From assembly GCA_023512835.1 (NCBI GenBank), contig CM042089.1, positions 28,586,440 to 28,650,439 on the forward strand: 64,000 nucleotides of DNA, written 5' to 3'. Made by a program: the position numbers and the translations under genes. This document shows positions 24,647 to 36,639 of this stretch, in pieces (the stretch's first letter is position 1; each line of letters begins with the position of its first letter). The notes under the pieces are model-generated. The model did no database searches and was not told the DNA's origin. It was given only the letters and a program-made list of their open reading frames with translations. Source of the DNA: Taxillus chinensis (Eukaryota; Streptophyta; Magnoliopsida; Santalales; Loranthaceae).

Positions 24647-27234
24647 TGTAATGCCCCCAAATCTGGACTTCCAGACCGGGTGCGTTAGACAAATAAGATA
24701 TTACAATTTATATGAATAGAAATCTATTACTCAACATAAATTCGATGGTTTATTTATTACATCAATACTCATCACAAGATCTCTAAGGTTTAGCGTTTAG
24801 AGACTAGGCGTTGATAACCCATTATAGTTTTACATGACATATAAATACTACATGCATAATCTTCTTATGATTTTATTCCAAGCATTCTGGACACCATTAT
24901 CCTAGCATCCTCGCTTTCTCCTAGTTCCCTGGGGTTGGAAACAAAACATGAAAGGAAATGAGCTCAAATAGCCCAGTAAGGTTAAAAGTAAGGGATAATA
25001 TATGGAGAATAATCAACTCATGGAAATATAAGAATATCTACTCATTTGGGTTCACCACCTAGATATCTTGCATAACTTGTTATCAACTGGATTGACACTC
25101 TCCAGTGATGTTCTTTACCCAATGCATTGGAGGTCTTTCTGGAACCACCCATAAACATATTGCCAAACATAAAACATATCTTCATAAATTTTCAAACAAT
25201 CACATCAATGGTAAATTTCAACGTAAAGGAAGGTCTTGCAATAATAGCCCCGATAAGTAAAAGGGTTATTCATCATTCAATAAATTAGATTACCAAATTC
25301 CCAAGAAGTGCCAAAGAAAGTTAATTCTTCTTAAAATAATATTATGAGGAGAAATCTTGAGATAGAAATATGGAGAAGAAATAGGAAATGAATTTTCACG
25401 TTGGAGATCGTGGTAAGGAAAGGGAGAGGGGATCCTTACAATCCTTTTGTCTTCCGCGTTTATAAACCTTGAAACAAAATTTAAAAGTTAATATTTTAGT
25501 TTTAATAATAATAGTATATTCATAAATAATATTGAGAGACATATATAAGTATATTATGGTGGAAAAACTTCTCATGATAATAATAATAATCTATACGTAT
25601 ACATATACATATATAATATACGTATATACTATATAATATACATATATATATTGAGGGGCAAAGCCATCCATAATATATATATGTATGAGGAGACTTAGTC
25701 TTCCATGGAATAATAATAATCTATATATACACATATACGTATCATATACATATATATATTGAGGGGCAAAGCCATCCATAATATATATATGTATGAGGAG
25801 GCTTAGCCTTCCATGGAATAATAATAATCTATATATACACATATACATATTATTTAATAAATATACATATATATATTGAGGGGCAAGGCCATCCATAATA
25901 TATATATGTATGAGGAGGATTAGCCTTCCAAGAACATGATTAATATATGCTTGAAATATTTACCTTTTGGAACTTCCAACAAGTGAGAGGAAGATTGAGA
26001 GAAGAGAAGGCTTGGAGGACTATTGGAGTGTTAATAGAACTTTTTGGGGAGTATTTGGAGGAGTGTTTTGTGGCTTATTGAATGGAAAGAGTGCTTGAGA
26101 AGGGAAGTGAGGCATGCTATTTATAGGTAAGGTGGTAGGTGTAATAGTGTGAAAAATAGTGTATGAATTTGACTTTGGCATTAAATTAAATTATTTAAAA
26201 TATATATAATACTTTATTTTCCTCCTATTATCTCTTATTAAAAACGTGGGTATCTCCTCCTACCATTTAAAATTTTTTTAAGACTTTTAAACCTAGAAGG
26301 TTCCTTTGGCATAAAAAGTCCACATTGGTGTACTCCCTACTAATTCAATTATAACGTTTTTAATTTTGTAGTTTTTGACAAACAGCCAATTGTATTGCAT
26401 TACTGACTCAAATATCTACAAATGGGTATCAATTTTATAATTTTTACATATGTATAACAAAAGTTATTGAATTTTAAAGTCATACTAAAATGTTTACCCG
26501 TTCATACTGAACCTATGTGTAGTATTTTAATTTCTGGAATTGATTGGCTTCATATTAAATTCTGAAATTTTTACACGTTTTAGCTAAGTCATAAATGAAC
26601 AAATGGGCTTTGGTTTTATGTCAATTGGATCTATATAACTCAAGTTATGAATTTTGGAATGGGACCTCCAGAATCTACCTCATTCAAATTTTTGGGCCTT
26701 ACCTATGTTTTATACTTTTGGTAAAGTTAAGGCTTGTAATACTTACTTACCCATAGTAATTTAGTTTAAGAAACTAAATGACATAATATATAGCATCTAA
26801 ACTTTTTATGACGTAATATATAGCATCTAAATTATTTTATTTTTATAAGGTATTTAATATTAACCTGGATAAAATAATATAATTACGTAATCAATAAATA
26901 ATAAAGTAAGATAACATTATATTCCATGACTTCTTACTTTATAAACCTATAAAGTATAATATTATAAAACATTATTACATACTCATACCTATTTATAACA
27001 ATTCAGACGAATACTATTCATAACGGTTAGTTACTTATTCCAACGGTTAATTACTATTCTAACTGCTAGTTACTATTCTAACGGCTACTTACTAGTCACA
27101 TGCTACTTAAATGACTATATTGGGTACTTATTTTTACTGTGATAATATCTAAAATATTCTTTTTAACTATTTTTAGTATTGACATTATTATTATTACTAT
27201 TTAAGGAAGAGTTTAAATTCTTGCGGGTCTTACA
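24647..27234 (-). repeat. Gypsy A 5' LTR (right copy)
   Basis: The 2588-bp copy starts TGTAATGCCCCC and ends GGGTCTTACA on the + strand. It holds the same threefold repeat at about 25577-25930. As the 5' LTR on the minus strand, it would drive transcription toward lower coordinates. Confidence 0.93.
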
Positions 27235-27239
27235 CTATT

Positions 27240-27283
27240 CACCCCCCTCTAGGCTCCCAGGGACCAACAAGTGGTATCAAAGC
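27240..27283 (+). mobile_element. Copia A: last 30 bp of 5' LTR and primer site
   Basis: ACCCCCCTCTAGGCTCCC...CCAACA ends at 27269. TGGTATCAAAGC follows at 27272-27283, one mismatch from the iMet primer site. It is separated from the rest of its LTR by the 10-kb Gypsy insertion. Confidence 0.85.
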
Positions 27284-27329
27284 AAGTCTGCCTGCTCAAA
27301 GTAGAGATCCCACTCTTTCTCTCTCAATA

Positions 27330-30300
27330 ATGGCCAAAGAGAGCAGTATGTTGTTCAACGCTCGCCTTAACTCCGAAGGTGCACAAGAGCCTCTCTCCAA
27401 CCGCAGCAGCAGTGAAAATCTTGATCCAAGCACACGTGCTTAACCTGCTGCTCCCGTTACTCCTCAACAATGGAGTTCTGGTTTCACTCTGATCAAATCA
27501 TCAAAGTTCACACCTGAGCTTTTCTCCCAGTGGAAAGCTTACATGAAAATGTTCATGATATGTCATGATCATCTTATGTGGCCGTGTCTTCATCAGGAGC
27601 TACCTATTCCGATGACTATCAGAGAAAATAGAGTTAGAAGGCTAAAGACTAATGCTGAACTCACCAACCAGGAAAGAGCCTGGCAGTATGCTAGCAAAAA
27701 GGCTCTGGCATATGTAACATCGTCTTTGGACTCCGAAGCTTTCACGGACGTCCAGGGCTACACGATAGCGAAAGCTGTTTGAGATAAACTAACAATCCTC
27801 TATGAGGGAAGTTAGTCCTAAATGCAGATCGTTATCTGTGCTCTCAGACAGAACTTTGAGAGCTTCACTCATAAACCTGGCGAATCCCTCGAGAGCATCT
27901 ACCGGAGATTCGACAAGCTTATTCTCGACCTGAAAACTGTCAATGAGCATTACACTCAGTTCCAGATCAATGACAAGTTTTTCCACTCCTTGCCAGATTG
28001 TTACTACTCCAAGCAGCTCCAGATGCAAGCTGACAAGAACTGGCAGTATGCTCTCCTTGAAGAACTATACGGAGAGTTATGGACTCATGAGGTCAAATTC
28101 AAATACACTGACCGAGATGAGAAAATAGCTCAGAAAGAAAAGGGGATAGCTTTTAAAGCTACGGAATGTCTGAGCATACGGTGCGATGATGATATGGAAG
28201 AGTCAGAGAACTCTGACTCGGACGTTGAATAAGAAATAGCTCTTCTGGTCAAATCCTTCGAGCGATTCCTAAGGAAAAGCAAAAAAGGATTTAGAAGAGG
28301 CTCCTCATCATCATCCAGAAGGAAGGAGCGATCGGAGTCTACTTACCAAGATAGATACAATTGTGGGAAACTAGTCACTAGGCTAAGGATTGTAAATCCA
28401 AATCAAAGACGGCCAATAAAAGTGACAAGGTTAAACTTTGACGCTCCACCTCAGAAAATAGGAAAAACAAGGGAAGGCGTTCGTCACAAAGTACGTCAGT
28501 GGCTCGGAAGAAGAGGAAGAATCCTCTAATGATGAGCCAACCAACAAGCTGAACATCTGCCTCATGGCAAATACTGAGGTACCTTCTATCTCTGAGCTCA
28601 TGAGTTGATTAAAATCTCTTACTACTGAACGTGATCATGAAAAGAATGAGAGACTAATAATTACTCAAATGTACAAAGATATGAATGGTCAGGCTAAACG
28701 TCTTGAATACACTGTTGCAAAACTTGAAAAAGACATAGTTGACTTTAGGAGTAAAGAGGCTTGGTATCACGATCTAAGAGCTGAAAATCATTTACTAAAT
28801 ACCAACCTAAATGACCTAATAGTTAATCTTAAAAGTCTCGAGAATAAACTCAAAAAGGAAAAGGAAATAAATCATAAGTGGCTAAAATCGGGGGAAATAG
28901 CTTCTACGTTTAGGACTGATCCAGACGACATTCGAGTCAAACCTAGCCTTGGCTCCGAACCATCAACCTCCACACAAGCTACTGAGTGTCCCTCGGATTT
29001 CATTCCGAAACTAACCAACCTTTATCATGTTAGTATACCTAAACCGTTGGATGGTTTTATTTCAGGTGGCACCATAGTTTATGACTGTGGAAGTGAGGCT
29101 GTTACTGCTAATCCCGAAGTAGTAGCACCCGTACCTAAAGATGAAGGGAAGGCAGTTGTAGTTAAAGCCAAACTATAGCACCCAAAAAGAAAGGAAAGGC
29201 TAAAGCAGACGCATCTAGGGCCAAGAGCGTGTCACCCAATCGTAAAGGACTAGGCCATAGGGAACAGAGTAGAAAGCCTATTAAACCTAAAAAACCTATA
29301 TCCCATGTTTGTGCTCCACATCATAGTGTCTGTTCCATCTGTAGAGAAATAGGCCATTATCACTATGAGTGTTGGAGTCTATCTGATAACTAGTTTTGCA
29401 ATCAAGTTCATATTAATAAAGATCAGTTCATCAAAAAGGGTTTTTCTAGCAAATCTAAATCTAAATCTCAAAGGAGTAACTCTCCCAAGAAAACCCAAAT
29501 AAAAGAAACAACTGACGCTAACAAAGTAAAGTCAACATGGAAAGCTAAAGTTCCTAACAAAGTAAAATCCAGAACTGTTGACACTATTGTTGTTTCTCCT
29601 AACCGCCCGAGACAAGTTTGGGCACCAAAAGTGTAATCTGTTGTCTTGCATGAGCATCTCTGGAATTCATTCCTAGACCACTTGAAGTCAAAGATCAATC
29701 AAAGCAAGTGGATACTCGATAGCGGATGCTCCGGACATATGACGGGTGATAAGTCTCTGCTCATAGAAGTTGCTAACAAACGAGGACCATCCGTATCATA
29801 TGGCGACAACAGTAAAGGTAAGACTGTGGGGTATGGCACTTTAACCAACGGTTGTGTATCTATAACTAAAGTTGCACTAGTCGAAAGTTTGAAACATAAT
29901 CTGTTGAGTGTCAGTAATTTATGTGACAAAGGATTTACTGTTTCCTTTATGTCCAACACCTGCACAGTTAGGCAGAACGTATTTGGAGATATTAAGTTAT
30001 CCGGATCAAGAGATGGGGACATATATTCAGTGGTCTTAAGAAATAATTCTTCTGACCCTGTATGCTTCCTCACTACAGCATCAAATGAAGAAAGTTGGCT
30101 ATGACACAAGCGTTGCGCTCATTTAAATTTTAAAACGTTGTCTAAACTAGCGTCGCTTAACTTGGTCAATGGTCTACCCAAACATAAATACTCCAGAGAT
30201 TCACTCTGTTGAGAATGTCAACTTGGCAAGCAGACCAAGCATAACTTTAAGAGCAAGTCAATTAATTCAATAACTGATCCCTTGCAACTTCTTCATATGG

Positions 30301-33020
30301 ACCTCTGTGGTCCCATTTTTATTGCTTCTCTTGCTGGTGCAAGATACACCCTTGTAGTTATTAATGACTTCACCAGGTATACATGGGTGATGTTCCTGGA
30401 ATCAAAGGATCAAACCTTTGAACATCTTGTAGATCTCTTTAACTGGATAAGCAATTCACAAGGGCTGAGCATTAAATACATCAGGAGTGATCATGGTACG
30501 GAATTTGACTTTTCCGATATGAGATCCTATTGTTTTGAATAGGGCATTCAACATGACTTCTCTGCGCCCAGGACTCCACAACAAAATGGAGTTGTTGAGC
30601 GTAAGAATCGCACTTTAGTCGAAGCTAGTAGATCAACGTTAGCAAGGGCAAAACTTCCTCCCAGTCTATGGGCTGAAGCTATGTCCACTGCATGCTATGT
30701 TCAAAATCGAACTCTTATCAATAAGGTAACCATGAAAACACCCTATGAGATATGGAGAGGCAGGAAGCCATCAATCTCTCATTTCAAAGCTTTTGGGTGT
30801 GCTTGCTATGTGTTAATCAACGGCAAAGAGGCCGGGAGTAAATTTGAGCCAAAATTCGATGACGGGATCTTTGTCGGATACTCGTTACACGGCAAGACTT
30901 ATCTCATTTTCAATAAAAGACGTTTAACAGTTGAAGAATCTATCAATGTTGATTTTGATGAGTCTAACCTTGATTGGTCAAGTATAGGATCTTCAAATTT
31001 AAATGTGCAGGATCATACGGACACGATTAATTATTCATAGTTCTAACATGCTCCTGCCACTACTATTGATCCATCAACTAGCACCAGTGAAGCAAGAAGA
31101 AATGTTACTGATGATGCTTCCAAAGAATCGACTCAGGACTTCCACTCAACTCCAGATTAATTGATATGGACATCCAAAACATCGGAGAACCTTCTAGTCC
31201 ATCCGGACCAGTTAATACTGAAAGTCACAGTGGCGAAAACCTCAAAGTACTTTTGAAACTGTTCATCATACAGATACAATTGGCCCGGAAGAAGCTTAAC
31301 CAGGTGATGTACATGATCCACCCGATCTGGCAGAGCTTCAAATCATTGAGTATTCACCACCACTTGCGCAGAACTATAGGTGGACTTGAAACCACCCATC
31401 AAATCAAGTGTTTGGTGATCCTACTGTTGGAGTTAGAATAAGGGTAACCACCTCCAACTTGTGTCTCTACTCTTGTTTTCTATCATAGATAGAGCCAAAG
31501 GTGGTGGATGAAGCCCTTCAAGATTCAAACTAGATAGATGCTATGCAAGAAGAGCTTAATCAGTTCAAGAGGAATGAAGTGTGGACACTCGTACCAAGGC
31601 CTAGGTCGCAACAAGTCATTGGAGTTAAATGGGTGTTTCAGAACAAACTTTATACTGATGGAATAGTAATCCAGAACAAAGCTTGACTGGTAGCCAAAGG
31701 ATATCGTCAAGAAGAAGGCATTAATTATGACGAAACCTTTGCTCCAGTAGTTAGACTTGAAGCGATCCGAATGTTCCTGGCGTATGCATCATATGAAAAC
31801 TTCACAGTTTATCAAATCGATGTCAAGTGTGCTTTTCTTAATGGAGATTTTCAAGAGGAGGTTTATGTTGAACAACCTCCGGGATTCGTTGAACATAAGG
31901 CTGAACACATGGTGTATAAACTACAAGAAAGACTTGTACGGATTGAAGCAAGCTCCAAGAGCCTAGTACGACACACTGTCAGAATTCTTGCTCGAACATA
32001 ATTTTAGAAAAGGGAAGATAGACACCACATTATTCTTACGGAAAGAGAAGAGTCATTCTCTGATTGTACAAATTTATGTGGATGACATCATTTTCGGATC
32101 ATCTAATCCGAAGCTTTGTGAAGAGTTTGCGAAGTTGATGAATGGCAGGTTTGAAATGAGCATGATGAGAGAATTACCGTACTTCCTTGGAATAGAAGTT
32201 AAACAAATGAAGGATGGAATCTTCATCAACCAAGCTAAGCATACATGGGACTTAATCAAAAAGTTTGGAATGCAAAACTCAACTCCCGTGAAGACTCTCA
32301 TGCAGTCAGTGCCAAGTTAGATCCTGATCTTAACGGAGAATCAGTAAATGTGACTGAATACAGAGGTATGATAGAATCATTATTGTATCTTACAGCAAGT
32401 CACCAAGATATCATGTTCGTAACCTGCATATGTGCAAGATATCAGGCAAATCCTAAAGAGTCACACATGCTTCATGTTAAATGGATATTACGGTATCTTA
32501 AAGGGACTGTGAATTTGGGACTTTGGTATCCAAAGGAGTCCAACTTCTCTTTATCTGGATATTCAAATGCTTATTTTGCTGGGTGTCACATAGACAGGAA
32601 GAGCACGAGTGGTACTTGTCAGTTCCTTGGAAATAGACTAATTTCATGGTTCAGTAAGAAGCAAAATTCCGTATCAACCTCTATTGCTGAGGCAGAATAC
32701 ATAACTTCTGGAAGTTGTTGTGCTTAGCTTCTCTGGATGCGAAGTCAACTTATTGACTTCAGGTTCAACATGACATTTGTTCTACTATACTGCGAGAACA
32801 CCAGTGCGATTGCCATCAAGCAACAATCCTATTATGCACCCAAAGACAAAATACATTGAAGTCAGGTATCACTTTATCCGGGATCATGTTCTCAAAAAGC
32901 ATATATCTTTCGAACATGTTGCTATGGATGATTAACTCGCAGACATACTCAACAAGCCCCTACCTGATGCAAGATTTTCTAAACTACTCCTCAAATTAGG
33001 TATGCTTGACCTTTCTGTAT
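27330..33020 (+). pseudogene. Copia A (SIRE-like) gag-pol, disrupted
   Basis: The start codon at 27330 lies 46 bases after the primer site. Order: gag 27330-28240, a low-complexity Glu/Lys linker and coiled coil 28670-29180, a zinc-knuckle-like CSICREIGHYHYEC near 29330, protease LDSGCSGHMTG near 29720, GAG-pre-integrase, integrase 30280-31000 (MDLCGP, the IRSDHGTEF acidic centre, RTPQQNGVVERKNRT), RT 31540-32330 ([27 protein letters not shown]), RNase H 32340-33000 (DRKSTSGTCQFLG, AEAEYI). At least ten in-frame stops or frameshifts break it, for example TAA near 27440, TGA at 27781 and TAG at 30541. Sequence style matches the SIRE/Maximus lineage. Not functional as written. Confidence 0.9.
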
Positions 33021-34262
33021 AATTTCTAATTTGTTCATCCAACAGTATATCATTTTCAGAACATGCATCGTGTTTCTTGATGAGCGTTAGACACTTATTG
33101 TTCTTTCTGCCGATCATCTTTACTTGTGTCATGTGTAATGTTTCTGATAAAATTCTCATACTTTCAAAATGGGAGGATGCTTATGTTTCCAGACTGAAGT
33201 CGCTTAAGCTAACATAATTAAAGATATATGAATAAAACCTCCTTAGGATTTCATGATTCCAATTTTCGTCTCTCACCACATATCTAATGCTTTTTCATAT
33301 TGATTGCAATATTAACATGCCTGGTTGAAGAAATGAAATGGATTAGCTTGGAATGCCTAGTGGATGACACATACATATGTCAGATAACAAACACATAAGT
33401 TCATATTGGTCAACATTGCGTTTTTCATACTGATCCTTAACTCGTATGTATGTGTCTCGCTTCATTTTTAATGCATAAGTTCTGATTATGTTAGTTCGGA
33501 TCATGCTGACTTTTTCGTATCTGTTTTATATCCGTACTAATCCCAACCTGTTAAGTCTTTTGTTCTTTTAGCTTCATCTTTGTGAAGCTACTGAAAATTG
33601 AAAAAACTTCAATTTCGTTATTTTAAAAGAAACCACCATCCTACCCCAATTGTTATCTTCTCGATAAGAGTTAGGTACTTCTGAGTTAGTAAGTTGGACA
33701 TTAGACAGGTGATTTAACATTTCCTAACTTGAGACATGCTGGCTGCTACACTACGTAACTCATCTTGGATTCAACCAAGCTCAACTTAAAGTTGCTCAAT
33801 TCGTTCCTTGATAGTCGTCTGGTACCAATGTTAGTTTCAAAATCCTCTTGGGGTTAGATGCACCACAATTTAATTCATATTATTATGCATGCCTTTATTC
33901 ATAATTGATGCCTGTTTAAATAACAGAGTAACGCAATTACAAAATAAAACAACTGAAATAAAAACAGAGTTTACAACGGAATAACAAATTAATGATTCAG
34001 CCTAAGGTAGCTTGATCCAGTCGCACGGCATCCAACTCGTGCCCCAACAGCCATCTCATACCAAATCACCCAAAATATTTGGGATTTGGTTTACCGAGTC
34101 GGGATGACCAGCGTGACTGATAACGTGGCCTATCCTTCATAGCCTGTCTAATATCCAACCCTTAAATCTTAAGATCAAGGGACAGTTTAAGTCTCATAAA
34201 AAATAAACACAATGAGAAATAAATTCAGACTGAGAAATCAAACGAATAGCCTGTCTAAAAAA
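33021..34262. other. Probable 3' spacer of Copia A and unresolved junction
   Basis: SIRE-type elements often have a long non-coding or env-like stretch after pol. None of the short frames here looks like an env protein. No second TGTTGGATTAAG LTR copy and no CAAAC duplication partner were found, so the element seems 3'-truncated. From about 33850 to 34260 the sequence changes character and may be part of another repeat (AGCCTGTCTAA occurs twice, near 34141 and 34250). The boundary cannot be fixed by eye. Confidence 0.4.
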
Positions 34263-34274
34263 TTTATTATTTTA

Positions 34275-35521
34275 TTAATATTTTAGCTGCCTTGTCAAAT
34301 TTTGTGTGCTTACCAAATCAAGGATGAAACCCTTCTGGTTAGCTGCCTTGTCAAATTCCAGCGCTCTCTGGCTAGTCATCAATTCAAGGAGAAGGATTCG
34401 GAACCCAAAAACATCTTCTTCAGAAGACTGGCCAATGGAGAGATACTCGAGAGCAATATGTCCAACAGTCCCCCTCACTGCCGTTGTGACATGTGATTTA
34501 GAAGCTTTGCCAGCCCAAAATCTCCCACCACAGCCTCGCATTATTTATCAAGCAATATATTTGCAGCCTCATCCCTATGGATTATCTTTGGATCACACTG
34601 CTCGTGGAGATATAGCAAGCCCCTTACAGCTCCTAATGCTGCTCCTAATGCTATTATCTTCCTAGTGCCCAAATCCAAGACTGGTTTTTCCGCAAATAAT
34701 AATATCACACCTTGTGTACCATTCAAGGGCATCACAGCAGGAGTAAGATGCATTTGTGAGCAGTCTAGCTCAGACCCTGTTGGACATTAAGGGTTCCCAA
34801 CAATCCTGCAACAATAATTGAAGAAAACCAGAGAAATTTGTCAACCTGCCAATTCTATGATGACGACAAACACATATAGCCCCTCACATAGGCTCACATG
34901 AATGTTTTAGCAGAAATTATTGGAACAGGGCTACTCAAATTGTTGTGGGACAAGTCACTGAAATAATAGAGCACCAGATGCAAGCATATTATTCAGATTC
35001 AAATTAGACCAGTGAGCAAATTGTTTGAAAGATCCAACTGCTTCAGCCTCGAGAGGTTCCCAACTGCTGGAGGGATTGGCCCAGTTATGTTGTTATTCTG
35101 CAAAAGCCAGTGAATTGGTGCAGAACAACACTACACAAATTACTAACACACGCACACACAAAAACCCCATATGCTATATCAATTATTCAGGCAAAAACAC
35201 AAACGAGAAGTGTGCAATTTTTGTATTTATTTGAAACTCACAGGCTAATGACAAGACCTGTTGAAAAGCAAGTCACCATAGCCCAGTTACACGGATCGTC
35301 AGAATTCCCATCCCAATTCTCAAGAACATTGCGAGGATTGGATACCAATGCTTTAAACCCCATCAAAGCTTGAACTGAAACCCACAAACCAAACTTAAAG
35401 ATCAACCCGACAATAATAATAAGTGAAAACAGTAAGCAGTTGATTTCAGTCAAACATGCAGAGGAGAGGAAAATAAAAAAGTGGAGATCACAATCTATGG
35501 GTTTTCTTAATTCTATTGCCA
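34275..35521 (-). pseudogene. NIK-type LRR receptor kinase pseudogene
   Basis: The minus strand keeps the gene order of a NIK (NSP-interacting kinase) receptor of the LRR-II group. First comes an N-terminus from about 35519, then the leucine-rich-repeat cap VQALMGFKALVSNPRNVLEN with DDPCNWAMVTC (35370-35240), LRR remnants QNNNITGPIPP and LKQLDLSNNLLTG (about 35100-34995), kinase subdomain VI with [12 protein letters not shown] (about 34590), and subdomains VIII-IX with [15 protein letters not shown]. Most LRRs, the transmembrane span and kinase lobes I-V are absent. APEY is ALEY, there are stops and frameshifts, and AGCTGCCTTGTCAAATT is duplicated at 34285 and 34340. Family members act at the plasma membrane in immunity and development; this copy cannot. 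Confidence 0.85.
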
Positions 35522-36060
35522 TTGTATTTTTAAAAAGCAACAAGAAAACGGAGAGGCCCAGAAAAAGTGAAACACTGGTATGTGGATGGGTGCTGTTGAC
35601 GAGTCAGGCAAGGGAATGAAGTTCGAAGTGAGCAGAGCAGAACAGTTGTTCAAGTGCGTTTGTGTTTTTTGTTGTTTGAAAGCAAAGTATCAGATCAGAA
35701 ATTGCAGAAACACCCACGCCACTCTCACTTGGTCGGCGTGCCTGAGAACGGCAGTGCTTAAACCTATTACCGTACTGTAATCTCGTGTAGTCGCGTTACC
35801 GCATAGCGTATAAGTGGCAGCATTTTTCTATCAAAACCATATTGTTTTGATCTACTGTAGGTCTATTCTACTGCAGGGGATCCTTGCCCGTTATGGATTG
35901 AGGTGGAGGAGAAAGGAAAGAGGGGTTGGCTACAGAGGGGTATATTCCCTGGGCTACTTGCTTCGCATAATTTGCCATAGAAATTATTCGCATTTCAACA
36001 CCCATGTGGGAATCGGAATTGGAATCATTGTAGGACTTTCACTTTGAGTTCTTTTTATAT
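35522..36060. other. Intergenic, no gene recognised
   Basis: This includes the former upstream region of the receptor-kinase pseudogene. Short open frames at 35580-35780 and 35814-36047 show no domain or splice support. Confidence 0.4.
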
Positions 36061-36639
36061 TCGTTCTTTATTTTGGAATGATATCTCCAGTAGGTATAAC
36101 CACCGATTTTGCCATGGAATTTATCCTGCAACACTCGGAGAGGGTAAAAAATTTTTGAAGGACCGCAAGGAAATATGTTCACTAATATAACCGATTAAGA
36201 ACCAAAAAAAAAAAAATCAAAAAAGGCCTTGCAGAGACAAAGCCACCATAAAACTAGCAACTGAGGTAAAGATACAAGTACATGTAACGAATCGCGAGTC
36301 TGATTGAAAAAAAAAACACCACACATTTGAAAATCGAAAGGGGATATGACACACCCAAGACACCAGTACAAAAGCACAAAGGGAAATCACCTAGAGCAAC
36401 TGGGGGAAACATCTAAACTTCGTCCACAAAGACCAACAAGAAAACGCTTGATCAATGAATGTGAGGGCCAGGGTCCATCCATCAAGTTACAACAAGGCAC
36501 GCAATAGTAGGAAACCAAAATACTAAACATAAACGGGAAGGGGTAAAAATCTGTATTCTAGAAGAACACCAGGACCACCGGAGCATTAAGCCCCATCCCG
36601 TGCCTACCACAATCGAGCGGTACTATGGCCCTGCCATCT
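36061..36639 (-). other. 3' UTR region of the 14-3-3 gene
   Basis: Sequence downstream of the stop at 36642-36640 is free of domains and consistent with a 3' UTR. Its end could not be fixed; AT-rich sequence near 36060-36080 is a plausible limit. Confidence 0.4.

Larger units (their letters stand above)
17136..27234 (-). mobile_element. Complete chromodomain Gypsy element A, nested in Copia A
   Basis: The 10.1-kb element lies on the minus strand and is bounded by CTATT duplications at 17131-17135 and 27235-27239. Removing it restores a continuous Copia LTR end with the typical TTCACCCCCCTCTAGG sequence. Parts in transcription order: 5' LTR 27234-24647, primer site 24644-24633, gag-pol 24471-19771, polypurine tract about 19737-19725, 3' LTR 19724-17136. 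LTR ends, primer type and the C-terminal chromodomain place it in the Tekay/Del-like chromovirus group. LTR near-identity implies a recent insertion although gag-pol is broken. Confidence 0.93.

Noticed and set aside
33021..33640. Env-like gene downstream of Copia A pol
   Set aside because: Some SIRE elements carry one, but no frame here is long enough or has a membrane segment in a sensible place.
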